This document shows, piece by piece, positions 1 through 6,349 of a stretch of DNA of 13,748 bases (position 1 is the first letter of the stretch; every line of letters starts with the position of its first letter). The notes beneath the pieces are model-generated. The model was not told where the DNA came from. It did no database searches and was given only the letters and a program-made list of their open reading frames with translations. Source of the stretch: DASWRT01 sp036403035 (GTDB taxonomy: Bacteria > Pseudomonadota > Alphaproteobacteria > ATCC43930 > CGMCC-115725); contig DASWRT010000485.1 of NCBI GenBank assembly GCA_036403035.1, positions 1 through 13,748 on the forward strand, given 5' to 3'. The translations under genes were made by a program, and so were the position numbers.

Positions 1-1
1 C

Positions 2-184
2 TTCAAGGACGACCTCTCCCGCCTCCGCAAAGGGCACGGCGCGCGCAACATGGCCGTCGTCCGCCATTTCGCCCTCAACCTCGTGCGCACCGCAACCGAC
101 AAACGAAGCCTGAAAACCCGCAGAAAGCGCGCCGCATGGGACACCAGCTACCTCGAAGCCATCCTCCTCGCCTCGCCGCGTTAA
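2..184 (+). pseudogene. ISAs1-family transposase, C-terminal end (5' part outside window)
   Basis: An open frame enters from the left edge and ends at TAA, giving about 60 residues. The peptide contains the run RLRKGHGARNMAVVRH, followed by a basic KTRRKRAAWD segment and a short hydrophobic end. This is the conserved tail of ISAs1-family (DDE) transposases. Such a transposase cuts and joins the ends of its own insertion sequence. Only the tail is visible, so I cannot tell whether the full gene is intact outside the window; the type label reflects the partial state, not proven decay. The stop lies 57 bases from the stop of the convergent dehydratase gene, so the right end of the insertion sequence must be very short or missing. 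The family call is firm; the state of the element is unknown. Confidence 0.8.
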
Positions 185-241
185 CCCGGACTCGCTGCCG
201 TGAGCCGAACAGCCGGACGGTGAATGTGTCGCAAGCCTGCC
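185..241 (+). mobile_element. possible right terminus of the ISAs1-type element
   Basis: The 57 bases between the transposase stop and the stop codon of the convergent dehydratase gene include TGTCGCAAGCCTGCCCT near 226-242. This resembles the GTCGC...GCCCTG style of right inverted repeat in ISAs1-family elements. If correct, the insertion ends exactly at the dehydratase stop codon. The left end is not in the window, so the inverted repeat cannot be matched. Low confidence. Confidence 0.3.
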
Positions 242-1189
242 CTACTTCGCCCAGCGCAGGACCAGCGGATCGAGGCGGCGGGCGGTCTCGATCAGGCCGG
301 CGCGGATGGCGGGATGGACCGGCAGGACCGGGTGCCGGCCGGCTTCCGAGGCGATCACCCCGCCCTCCTTCATGAGGATCTTGGCGGCGAGCAGGCCGCA
401 CTGGCGGTTCTCGTAATTGATCAGCGGCAGCCAGCGCTGGTATTCCGCCGCCGCTTCGTCGCGCCGGCCGGCCTGATGAGCGTCGACGATGCGCCTTATC
501 CCGTCGGGATAGCCGCCGCCGGTCATCGCGCCGGTCGCCCCGGCGTCGAGATCGGGGAGCAGCGTGATCCCCTCCTCCCCGTCCCACGGCCCCTCGATCG
601 CGTCGCCGCCCAGCTCGATCATCTGCCGGAGCTTGGCGGCGGCCTGCGCCGTCTCGATCTTGAAGTAGGAGACGTTGGGGATCTCCTTCGCCATGCGGGC
701 CAGGAACGCGGCGGAGAGCGGCGTTCCGCTCACGGGCGCGTCCTGGATCATCACCGGGATGTCGACTGCGTCCGACACGGCGCGGAAGAACTCGAAGATT
801 CCGAGTTCGGGGACGCGGATCGTGGCTCCGTGATAGGGCGGCATCACCATGACCATCGCGGCGCCGGCTTCCTGCGCCCGCCGGCTCCGCTCCGCGCAGA
901 TCCGCGAGCCGAAATGCGTCGTCGTCACGATCACCGGAACCCGCCCGGCGACGTGGGCGAGGATCTCGTCCGTCAGCACCTCCCGCTCCTCGTCGGAGAG
1001 CACGAACTGCTCCGAGAAGTTCGCCAGGATGCAGAGGCCGTTCGAGCCGGCGTCGATCATGAAGTCGACGCACCGACGCTGCCCCTGGAGATCCAGCCCG
1101 CCGCCGTCGTCGAAGATCGTCGGCGCCACGGGGAACACGCCCTTGTAGCGCGGCTTCTGCTGCTGCAGCCTCGTCGTCGGTTCGGTCAT
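242..1189 (-). CDS. L-2-keto-3-deoxyarabonate dehydratase-like protein (DapA/NanA superfamily)
   Basis: A 315-residue TIM-barrel protein of the dihydrodipicolinate synthase superfamily. The Schiff-base lysine is K177 in VSYFKIET. The GxTGE loop of true DapA is replaced by LANFSE (55-60). The usual active-site tyrosine of YNxPxRTG is replaced by glutamine in MIQDAPVSGT (147-155, Q149). GDAIEGPWDGEEG and GATGAMTGGG follow. From memory these are the hallmarks of the Azospirillum L-2-keto-3-deoxyarabonate dehydratase (EC 4.2.1.43), which makes alpha-ketoglutarate semialdehyde in the non-phosphorylative L-arabinose route; the match runs along the whole length, including the ending LDPLVLRWA. It is unlikely to act in lysine synthesis. 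The start has a strong GGAGGAG ribosome site. It follows the DMT transporter gene after 61 bases and is probably co-transcribed. The exact substrate is inferred; another 2-keto-3-deoxy sugar acid is possible. Confidence 0.85.
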   Translation of the reverse strand: MTEPTTRLQQQKPRYKGVFPVAPTIFDDGGGLDLQGQRRCVDFMIDAGSNGLCILANFSEQFVLSDEEREVLTDEILAHVAGRVPVIVTTTHFGSRICAERSRRAQEAGAAMVMVMPPYHGATIRVPELGIFEFFRAVSDAVDIPVMIQDAPVSGTPLSAAFLARMAKEIPNVSYFKIETAQAAAKLRQMIELGGDAIEGPWDGEEGITLLPDLDAGATGAMTGGGYPDGIRRIVDAHQAGRRDEAAAEYQRWLPLINYENRQCGLLAAKILMKEGGVIASEAGRHPVLPVHPAIRAGLIETARRLDPLVLRWAK

Positions 1190-1250
1190 GATCGCTCCTC
1201 CTCCCCTGACAGCTTAACGCCGGTTCTCGCTCAGGAGCGAGGATGCGCCC

Positions 1251-2177
1251 TCACCGCGCCTTCGACACCCATTTCGTGCGGACGATGGCGGTGTTCAGCC
1301 GTGTCTCGCGGAAGACGATGAACAGGCCGCTCGACACGATGATCATCCCGCCCGCGATCATCGACGGGCCCGGCACGTGCGACCACAGCAGGAAATCGAA
1401 CAGGCTCGCCCAGACCAGCCCGAGATAGTCGAGCGAGCTGAGGACGCTTGCCGGCGCGTTGCGGAACGCCTGGGTGACGAGGTACATCGCCGTCCCGGCC
1501 GACAGGCCGACCAGCGCCAGCAGCGCGAGATCGGTCGCGCTCGGCATCGCGAAGCCGAACGGCAGGGTCGCGCCGGCGAGGAGCGCCGCCGTCGCCATGA
1601 ACCAGAAATTGATCGCGGCGGCGCTGTCCCGCTCGGCGAGGCGGCGCGTCACGATCAGGCTCATCGCGTAGCACGCCGCGGAGGCGAGACCTGCGGCGAG
1701 GCCGACGGGGACCAGCGCCCCGCCGGGGCCGGCGAGCACGAGGACGCCGGTGAACCCGCCGATGACGGCGCCCCAGCGGTAGCGGCCGACCTTCTCGCCG
1801 AGGAACGGGATCGCCAGCACGGTCAGGAACAGCGGGATCGAATAGGAGATGCCGACCGCCTCGGCGAGCGGCTGGCTGCGCAGCGAGATATAGAAGAACG
1901 CCGACGAGGCGACGCCCAGCAGCGCGCGGAGGACGTGCAGCCACGGCCGGCTGACCCGGAGCACGCGGACGCCGCCCTGCGCGGCGACGAGGCCGGCGAC
2001 CGGAATGATCGAGAAGAAATAGCGGAAGAAGGTGATCTCGTTCGGCGGGTAGGAATCCATCACCGACTTGGCGATGGCGTTGCAGCAGGCGAAGAGGAAG
2101 CTGCCCGCGAGCATGAGGGCGATGCCCGTCCGAAGCCGGGAGGCGTCGTCGGACGGCGAATGTGCGGTGCTGGACAT
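1251..2177 (-). CDS. EamA/DMT-superfamily inner-membrane transporter
   Basis: A 308-residue integral membrane protein with about ten hydrophobic segments arranged as two EamA repeats (about 17-147 and 160-290). The first starts GIALMLAGSFLFACCNAIAKSVM and carries the typical ISLRSQPLAEAVGISYSIPLF motif before a PFLGEKVGRYRWGAV loop. The length is normal for drug/metabolite transporters. These proteins move small metabolites, often outward; the substrate cannot be read from sequence. It is the first gene of a likely two-gene unit with the sugar-acid dehydratase, so a sugar acid or related metabolite is a guess by association. The chosen ATG fits the family N-terminus but has no convincing Shine-Dalgarno sequence. 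The C-terminus is short and basic. Confidence 0.85.
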   Translation of the reverse strand: MSSTAHSPSDDASRLRTGIALMLAGSFLFACCNAIAKSVMDSYPPNEITFFRYFFSIIPVAGLVAAQGGVRVLRVSRPWLHVLRALLGVASSAFFYISLRSQPLAEAVGISYSIPLFLTVLAIPFLGEKVGRYRWGAVIGGFTGVLVLAGPGGALVPVGLAAGLASAACYAMSLIVTRRLAERDSAAAINFWFMATAALLAGATLPFGFAMPSATDLALLALVGLSAGTAMYLVTQAFRNAPASVLSSLDYLGLVWASLFDFLLWSHVPGPSMIAGGMIIVSSGLFIVFRETRLNTAIVRTKWVSKAR

Positions 2178-2353
2178 GGTCGAACTCGAAGGTGCGTCGC
2201 GGCCACCAATACGCCCGGATTGTGGCGGGAGCTAGGCCTTGATCGCGACGGGGTCGGCGCGACTGTCCGCTCTCGTCCTCCGGACCGAGCACCTAGTGCA
2301 GTGACGCGGCGCGGCGCGCCGTCGACTCGTGTGAAGCCGCAAGCCCGACTAAC

Positions 2354-2440
2354 GTAGGGGCGGCTCTCGGGCCGCCCGGACACGCGGAACCGCGTAAGGC
2401 CATCGTTCGGGCGGGCGGGCGGGGCAAGCCCCGCCCCTAC
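2354..2440. repeat. 87-bp REP/MITE-like palindromic element with three hairpins
   Basis: The ends are a perfect 10-bp inverted repeat: GTAGGGGCGG at 2354-2363 and CCGCCCCTAC at 2431-2440. Inside are three perfect hairpins: arms 2358-2364/2371-2377 (7 bp), 2382-2387/2390-2395 (6 bp, loop AA) and 2417-2425/2428-2436 (9 bp, loop AA). The element carries no gene. It looks like a short non-autonomous or REP-type repeat of the kind scattered in GC-rich proteobacterial genomes, but only one copy is in the window, so dispersal is inferred. It lies just downstream of the DUF3597 gene, where the hairpins might help end transcription, although there is no T-run. Confidence 0.65.
2409..2424 (+). other. 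G-quadruplex motif
   Basis: The plus strand reads GGGCGGGCGGGCGGGG: four G-tracts separated by single C residues, the pattern expected to give a very stable parallel quadruplex. The plus strand is the template strand for the flanking minus-strand genes. The last two tracts also form the left arm of the 9-bp hairpin at 2417-2436, so the two structures would exclude each other. Confidence 0.7.
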
Positions 2441-2481
2441 AATCAGGAGCTGTACTCCACCCGGATGACTTCCGTATTCTC

Positions 2482-2895
2482 CTAACTTTTCAGGCTCTCC
2501 GGCACCTTTCCGCCGTTCTCGGCAAGCTGCCGCATCACCGCCTTGTGCAGCGCGATGTTCTCCTCCGCGCTGCCGGCGGCGCCGGCATGCACGTTCAGCT
2601 CGTCCGCGAGCTGCCTGCGGGCTTCGAGGCTGGAGTCAAGGTCGAGAAGCTTCAGGAGGTCGACGATCGAGGTTTGCCAGTTGCCGCCGCCGCCTTTCTG
2701 CGACGCCATATGGTTGAGCACGGCTTCGACATCGACGGCCTCGCCCGGCGCGGCGGCAGCGGATGTGGCTCCGGATCGGGCCGCCGGTTGCGTGCTGCCG
2801 CCGGCGGCATCGTCACGCGAGGGCTCGACCGTCGAAGAAGCGGCGGCGGCGCCGTGGTGGAAGATCTTGTCCATGATCGTGCCGAAAATACTCAT
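2482..2895 (-). CDS. DUF3597 family protein
   Basis: A 137-residue protein starting MSIFGTIMDKIF, the standard N-terminus of DUF3597. A low-complexity Ala/Ser/Pro linker (about 15-52) is followed by the conserved domain (about 53-135), with VEAVLNHMA, NWQTSIVDLLKLLDLDSS, ARRQLADELN and LHKAVMRQLAENGGKVPESL. The function of the family is unknown; the alpha-helical C-terminal domain has LysM-associated and stand-alone forms in proteobacteria. An upstream in-frame ATG would add eight residues, but the start at 2895 is preceded by AAAGGAGA at good spacing and matches the family, so it is preferred. No signal peptide or membrane segment is visible, so it is probably cytoplasmic. It is a single-gene unit between the palindromic element and the cold-shock gene. 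The family call is confident; the role is not known. Confidence 0.9.
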   Translation of the reverse strand: MSIFGTIMDKIFHHGAAAASSTVEPSRDDAAGGSTQPAARSGATSAAAAPGEAVDVEAVLNHMASQKGGGGNWQTSIVDLLKLLDLDSSLEARRQLADELNVHAGAAGSAEENIALHKAVMRQLAENGGKVPESLKS

Positions 2896-3002
2896 CGGGT
2901 CTCCTTTTCGAGGTTTCAAGACTGGTCAACGCGCCGTGCCGCATTGCGTCACCGTCTCTCGCCCCAACACGATGCAGAGTGCAGGCAATCCTGTTCGGCG
3001 CT

Positions 3003-3248
3003 CTACCGGTGATGCTTGCCGATCGGGACCACGCTGCTTGCCTGAGAGCACTTACCGGCATCGCCGCCTTCGCCTATCGCGAATCGAACCGCCGTCCCGA
3101 TGCGCAGCGCGTCGAACTGTCCGCCGACGATGCTGCTGCGGTGAAAGTAGAACTCCCGCCCGTCGGCGGAGCGGATGAAGCCGCAATCCTCTCTTGGGAA
3201 GAGGCGCTCGACGACACCGCGCAATGGCGACACTTCCTGGATTTTCAT
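3003..3248 (-). CDS. stand-alone cold-shock-domain protein (HPF/RaiA-tail type)
   Basis: An 81-residue reading from MKIQEV contains one cold-shock (OB-fold) domain, about residues 8-75. The nucleic-acid-binding strands are recognisable: EDCGFI (degenerate RNP1, 20-25) and REFYFHRSSI (RNP2 region, 31-40), followed by GTAVRFAIGEG. The style (LFPREDCGFIRSADGREFYFHR... ending IGKHH) matches, from memory, the C-terminal cold-shock domain fused to the HPF/RaiA ribosome-hibernation factor in many alphaproteobacteria, more than CspA. No RaiA domain could be found upstream in any minus-strand frame, so this looks like a detached tail. The start is uncertain: the frame stays open upstream, and ATG at 3317 (adding MSDHLPLRRA...) is an alternative, but neither has a clear ribosome site. 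An FNR/FixK-like box lies upstream. It may be a functional small RNA-binding protein or a decaying fragment. Confidence 0.65.
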   Translation of the reverse strand: MKIQEVSPLRGVVERLFPREDCGFIRSADGREFYFHRSSIVGGQFDALRIGTAVRFAIGEGGDAGKCSQASSVVPIGKHHR

Positions 3249-3317
3249 GGCGCCGCACCGGCGGCGAATTCCGGACGCGCGGCGGACGGCACGCCGCAGC
3301 GGAAGGTGATCGGACAT

Positions 3318-3622
3318 GGGGTCGGCATGATCGTTCTCTTGGATCTCAGCATAATTTTCGCGGAAGCGCCGTCGCTGCGGCCTCGACCGGCAAAACTGAC
3401 TGATCCATCGGCGAGACGCGTTGACCTGTATCAAGCGGAGACACCGGCGCTGCTCGCGACCCTAAGGGTTTCATCAGGTCAACAAGCTCGGCGGCGGCGG
3501 CGATCCAGGCTAGGATGATGGCGGAGCCAGTGCGGTCCGGCGGCTCGGTTCTACCGCCCCGTTCGCATACCCGTCGTGCCGCGGCATGGCCGCCGACGCC
3601 GGGCAGGTTGTTGGAGAGCCCT
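3318..3622. other. divergent intergenic region between cold-shock and VOC genes
   Basis: About 300 bases between two divergently oriented genes, with no convincing coding content other than a 27-codon minus-strand frame starting at 3328 whose TGA overlaps the cold-shock ATG at 3248. It holds the FNR/FixK-like palindrome at 3421-3434. No clear sigma-70 promoter stands out in either direction. Confidence 0.5.
3421..3434. promoter_or_regulatory. FNR/FixK/Anr-type binding site
   Basis: TTGACCTGTATCAA fits the TTGA-N6-TCAA core used by FNR-family oxygen regulators and differs from TTGAT-N4-ATCAA at one base. It lies between divergent genes, 104 bases from the upstream possible start of the cold-shock gene (3317) and 189 bases from the VOC start. 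This suggests low-oxygen control of one or both, which suits an HPF-type cold-shock protein. The direction of action is not determined. Confidence 0.55.
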
Positions 3623-4075
3623 ATGGCCGAAGCGAAGAAAGCGCGCGCCGTCGGTTTCAATCACGTCGCGCTCGAGGTCGGCGACATCGAGGAGGCTCTG
3701 GCGTTCTACGGCCGCCTCTTCGACTTCACGCTGCGCAGCAGGAGCGGCGAAGACGCCTTCATCGATCTGGGCGACCAGTTCATAGCCCTCCAGAAAGGCC
3801 GCGCTCAGCCCGCCGACGACGGAAGGCATTTCGGGCTGGTGGTAGACGACAAGGAAGCGGTCCGCAGGGCGCTGGCCGACGCCGGCGTCGAGCCGCTGCC
3901 GGGTCCATTCCTCGACTTCCTCGACCCCTGGGGCAACCGCATCGAGATCGTCGGGTACGAGAACATCCAGTTCACCAAGGCGCCGAACGTGCTGCGCGGC
4001 ATGGGGCTGGAGCATCTGTCGAAGAGCGAGCGGGCGATCCGGGAACTGACGGAAAAGGGGATGGCGCCGGACTGA
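3623..4075 (+). CDS. VOC-superfamily (glyoxalase-fold) protein
   Basis: A 150-residue single-domain vicinal-oxygen-chelate protein made of two beta-alpha-beta-beta-beta modules. The first opens NHVALEVGDIEEALAFYGRLFDF (13-35), the second HFGLVVDDKEAVRRALADAG (69-88), ending DPWGNRIEIVGYENIQF (101-117). Candidate metal ligands are H14, H69 and E108. Family members include glyoxalase I, extradiol dioxygenases and fosfomycin-type resistance proteins; the sequence does not show which reaction this one has. The final 30 residues form a charged helix-like tail (LSKSERAIRELTEK). The start was chosen because GGAGA sits just upstream of ATG and because the fold begins soon after; a longer upstream frame is arginine/proline-rich and unlikely. 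It is the only complete plus-strand gene in the window, convergent with acoC. It is probably a soluble cytoplasmic dimer. Confidence 0.85.
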   Translation: MAEAKKARAVGFNHVALEVGDIEEALAFYGRLFDFTLRSRSGEDAFIDLGDQFIALQKGRAQPADDGRHFGLVVDDKEAVRRALADAGVEPLPGPFLDFLDPWGNRIEIVGYENIQFTKAPNVLRGMGLEHLSKSERAIRELTEKGMAPD

Positions 4076-4146
4076 CCCGACGCCGATCCCCTTTACCGCC
4101 TTCGCATCGATCGAGCGCGGCGCGCGCCGGGCGCGACCGGCTCGTC

Positions 4147-5289
4147 CTATCCGGTCGCCGCGGCGGCGATGTGCTCCTTCAGTGCGGCGTTGACGCGATT
4201 CGCCTGCTCCATCTGCACCATGTGGCCGGCGCCCTCGATCAGCTCCACCTTGGCCGTCTCGCCCAGCGCCGTTGCGTGCGCGGCCGGAACGATTCGGTCC
4301 TCCATGCCCCAGACGACGAGGACCGGCACCTTGAGCCCGTCGCGCGCAGAGGCGAGCAGCGTCTCCTGCCCGCCCTCCTCGACGAGCGATGCGAAGAGTC
4401 CCCGCAACGTCTCCGCGACACCGTCGATGCGCTTGTACCTGAGCAGGTCCTCGACGAGCTGGCGGCTCACGAGGTCCTTGTTCGCGAACAGCATCTCAAC
4501 GAACGGCTTCAGCTCGCGGCGCGAGGACGAGGCGACGAAGCCGGCGAGGTAGTCGCGGTTGATCCCCGGGCCGAGCCCCGCCGCCGCGATCAGCGCCAGC
4601 GACTTGACGCGCGGCGGGTCGTCGAGCGCGGTCCGCATCGCGATCGCGCCGCCCATCGAGTGGCCGACGAGGTGAGCGGCATCGATGCCGACCGCGTCCA
4701 TGAAGGACCCGACCGCTTTCGACAGCCCGGCGACGGTCGGGTCGGCGAGGGTCTTCACCGACTGCCCATGGCCGGGAAGGTCGAGCGCATAGACGGTCGC
4801 GTCCGAAGCGGCCAGCGCATCGACGTTGAACAGCCAGTTATCGAGATCCCCGCCGAAGCCGTGGATCAGCACCACCGTCCGCGCGCCGTCACCGCGCCGT
4901 GCGTAGCGGACGGTTCCGATGCCGCCGCCGAGATCCGCGAACTCGTAGCTCGGCCCGGCTTCCTCCCCTTCCCCTTCCTCGTCGATCGCCGGGGCGACGT
5001 AGGAGGCGACGAAGGCGTCGATCTCGGATTCCGGCACGTCCTCGTCGGCGAGCACGCCGAGCAGCGCCTTCACCGGGTAGACCGTCTGCGGCTCGGCGAC
5101 GGCGCGGCGCAGGATGCCGGCGTCGCCGGCCTCGACGACGTTCGAGATCTTGTCGGTCTCGACTTCGAGCAGCTCGTCGCCGACCGCGATCTGCTCCCCC
5201 GGCTGCTTGAGCCAGCCGGTGAGCTTGCCCTCCGACATGGACAAGCCCCATTTCGGCATGACGATCGGCCTTATACGGTTGTCGGGCAT
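4147..5289 (-). CDS. acoC: acetoin dehydrogenase E2-type subunit: lipoyl domain plus alpha/beta hydrolase
   Basis: A 380-residue fusion. Residues 7-82 are a biotinyl/lipoyl domain with the lipoylation site VETDKISN (K47). An acidic hinge (EEGEGEE, about 104-110) leads to an alpha/beta-hydrolase domain (about 122-375) with LIHGFGG (oxyanion region), the nucleophile elbow GHSMGG (S211), acid D331 in GMEDRIVP and H356 in GAGHMVQ. Like other AcoC proteins, it lacks the peripheral subunit-binding domain and the HxxxDG acyltransferase domain of classical pyruvate dehydrogenase E2. In the acetoin dehydrogenase complex the lipoyl arm takes the acetyl group from E1, giving acetyl-CoA and acetaldehyde from acetoin; the hydrolase-fold domain is the presumed transferase. 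It is the last gene of acoXABC, starting 14 bases after acoB. No E3 (dihydrolipoamide dehydrogenase) gene follows, so E3 must come from elsewhere. Confidence 0.9.
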   Translation of the reverse strand: MPDNRIRPIVMPKWGLSMSEGKLTGWLKQPGEQIAVGDELLEVETDKISNVVEAGDAGILRRAVAEPQTVYPVKALLGVLADEDVPESEIDAFVASYVAPAIDEEGEGEEAGPSYEFADLGGGIGTVRYARRGDGARTVVLIHGFGGDLDNWLFNVDALAASDATVYALDLPGHGQSVKTLADPTVAGLSKAVGSFMDAVGIDAAHLVGHSMGGAIAMRTALDDPPRVKSLALIAAAGLGPGINRDYLAGFVASSSRRELKPFVEMLFANKDLVSRQLVEDLLRYKRIDGVAETLRGLFASLVEEGGQETLLASARDGLKVPVLVVWGMEDRIVPAAHATALGETAKVELIEGAGHMVQMEQANRVNAALKEHIAAAATG

Positions 5290-5303
5290 GGCGGCGTTCC
5301 TCT

Positions 5304-6308
5304 TCAGTCCATCGCCTGCCGGGCGGCCTTGGCGATCGCCTCGCCCGTCGGGATGTAGAGGTCTTCGAGCACTGGCGAGAACGGCACCGGCGTATGCGGC
5401 GCGGTGACCATCCGCACGCCGGACTTCAGCGCCTTGAAGGCATGCTGGCCGACATAGGCGGAAACGTCCGTCGCGATCGAGCAGCGGGGATGCGCCTCGT
5501 CCACGACGACGAGCCGGCCGGTGTTCTCGACGCTCTCGATAACGGTGTCCCAGTCGATCGGCGACAGCGTGCGCAGGTCGATCACGTCGGCCTCGATCCC
5601 GTCCTTGGCGAGCGCGTCGGCTGCCTCCATCGCCCTGTGGACCATCAGCCCGTAGGAGACGATCGTGACGTCGCCGCCCTCGCGCACGATGTTCGCCTCG
5701 CCGAACGGGATCGCATAGGACTCGGCCGGCACGTCCGTCTCATGGCCGTAGAGGTTCTTGTGCTCGCAGAAGATCACCGGGTCGTTGTCGCGGATCGACT
5801 GGATCAGCAGGCCCTTGGCGTCATAGGCGTTCGACGGGCAGACGACCTTCAGCCCCGGAATGTGGGTGAAGATCGGCGTCAGCATCTGCGAGTGCTGGGC
5901 GGCGGCGCGGAAGCCGGCGCCGACCATCGTGCGGATGACGACGGGCGTCTCGGCCTTGCCGCCGAACATGTATTTGAACTTGGCCGCCTGATTGAAGATC
6001 TCGTCGAAGCAGACGCCCATGAAGTCGATGAACATCAGCTCCGCGACCGGCCGCATGCCGCAGGCGGCGGCGCCGATCGCCGCGCCGACATAGGCGGATT
6101 CGGAGAGCGGCGTGTCCATCAGGCGGTTGCCGTGCTTGGCGTAGAGGCCCTTCGTCACGCCGAGCACGCCGCCCCAGGCGTCGTCCTCGCCGTGCGCCCC
6201 GGTGCCGCCGACGATGTCCTCGCCCATCACGATGACGGTCGGATCGCGGGTCATCTCCAGGTCGAGCGCTTCGTTGATGGCCTGCTTCATGCTGATCTTG
6301 CGCGCCAT
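5304..6308 (-). CDS. acoB: acetoin dehydrogenase E1 component, beta subunit
   Basis: A 334-residue transketolase-like E1 beta subunit. The N-terminal pyrimidine-binding domain has RDPTVIVMGEDIVGG, then DTPLSESAYVGAAIGAAACGMRPV with the ThDP-activating glutamate E70, and GFRAAAQHSQ with the conserved histidine H139. The C-terminal domain contains VTIVSYGLMVHRAMEAADAL, IDLRTLSPID and VVVDEAHPRCS, ending FSPVLEDLYIPTGEAI. With AcoA it forms the alpha2beta2 ThDP enzyme that splits acetoin. The frame continues upstream of this start, but MARKISMKQAINEAL is the family N-terminus and is preceded by GGGAGGA at proper spacing. It lies 41 bases after acoA and 14 before acoC. Branched-chain or pyruvate E1 beta proteins are similar, but the linked AcoX and hydrolase-type AcoC favour acetoin or a related 2-hydroxyketone. 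Confidence 0.92.
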   Translation of the reverse strand: MARKISMKQAINEALDLEMTRDPTVIVMGEDIVGGTGAHGEDDAWGGVLGVTKGLYAKHGNRLMDTPLSESAYVGAAIGAAACGMRPVAELMFIDFMGVCFDEIFNQAAKFKYMFGGKAETPVVIRTMVGAGFRAAAQHSQMLTPIFTHIPGLKVVCPSNAYDAKGLLIQSIRDNDPVIFCEHKNLYGHETDVPAESYAIPFGEANIVREGGDVTIVSYGLMVHRAMEAADALAKDGIEADVIDLRTLSPIDWDTVIESVENTGRLVVVDEAHPRCSIATDVSAYVGQHAFKALKSGVRMVTAPHTPVPFSPVLEDLYIPTGEAIAKAARQAMD

Positions 6309-6349
6309 GTCTTTGTCCTCCCGGACGGTGTTCTTGCGAAAGGGGCGGG

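Larger units (their letters stand above)
2178..2481. other. intergenic stretch between DUF3597 gene and DMT transporter
   Basis: About 300 bases without a believable gene. It should contain the promoter of the transporter-dehydratase unit, but I see no clear -35/-10 pair. Its right half is filled by the palindromic element at 2354-2440, which is described separately. Open frames crossing this region are arginine-rich shadows. Confidence 0.6.

Noticed and set aside
75..1073. Long arginine-rich minus-strand open frame across the dehydratase gene
   Set aside because: Out-of-frame shadow: composition is Arg/Gly/Asp-rich without any domain, and it covers the IS tail and the true dehydratase.
3249..3660. 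Frameshifted N-terminal RaiA/HPF domain upstream of the cold-shock domain
   Set aside because: I read the minus-strand frames and found only weak resemblance in the segment next to MKIQEV; no RaiA domain could be supported.
4133..4158. 8-bp inverted repeat GCGACCGG/CCGGTCGC spanning the acoC stop, between convergent VOC and acoC genes
   Set aside because: The loop contains the acoC stop codon and there is no T-run on either side; not enough for a terminator call in such GC-rich DNA.
3586..5358. 590-residue plus-strand frame opposite acoC and across the VOC gene
   Set aside because: Stop-poor high-GC antisense frame; no ribosome site or domain, and it overlaps two genes with clear motifs.
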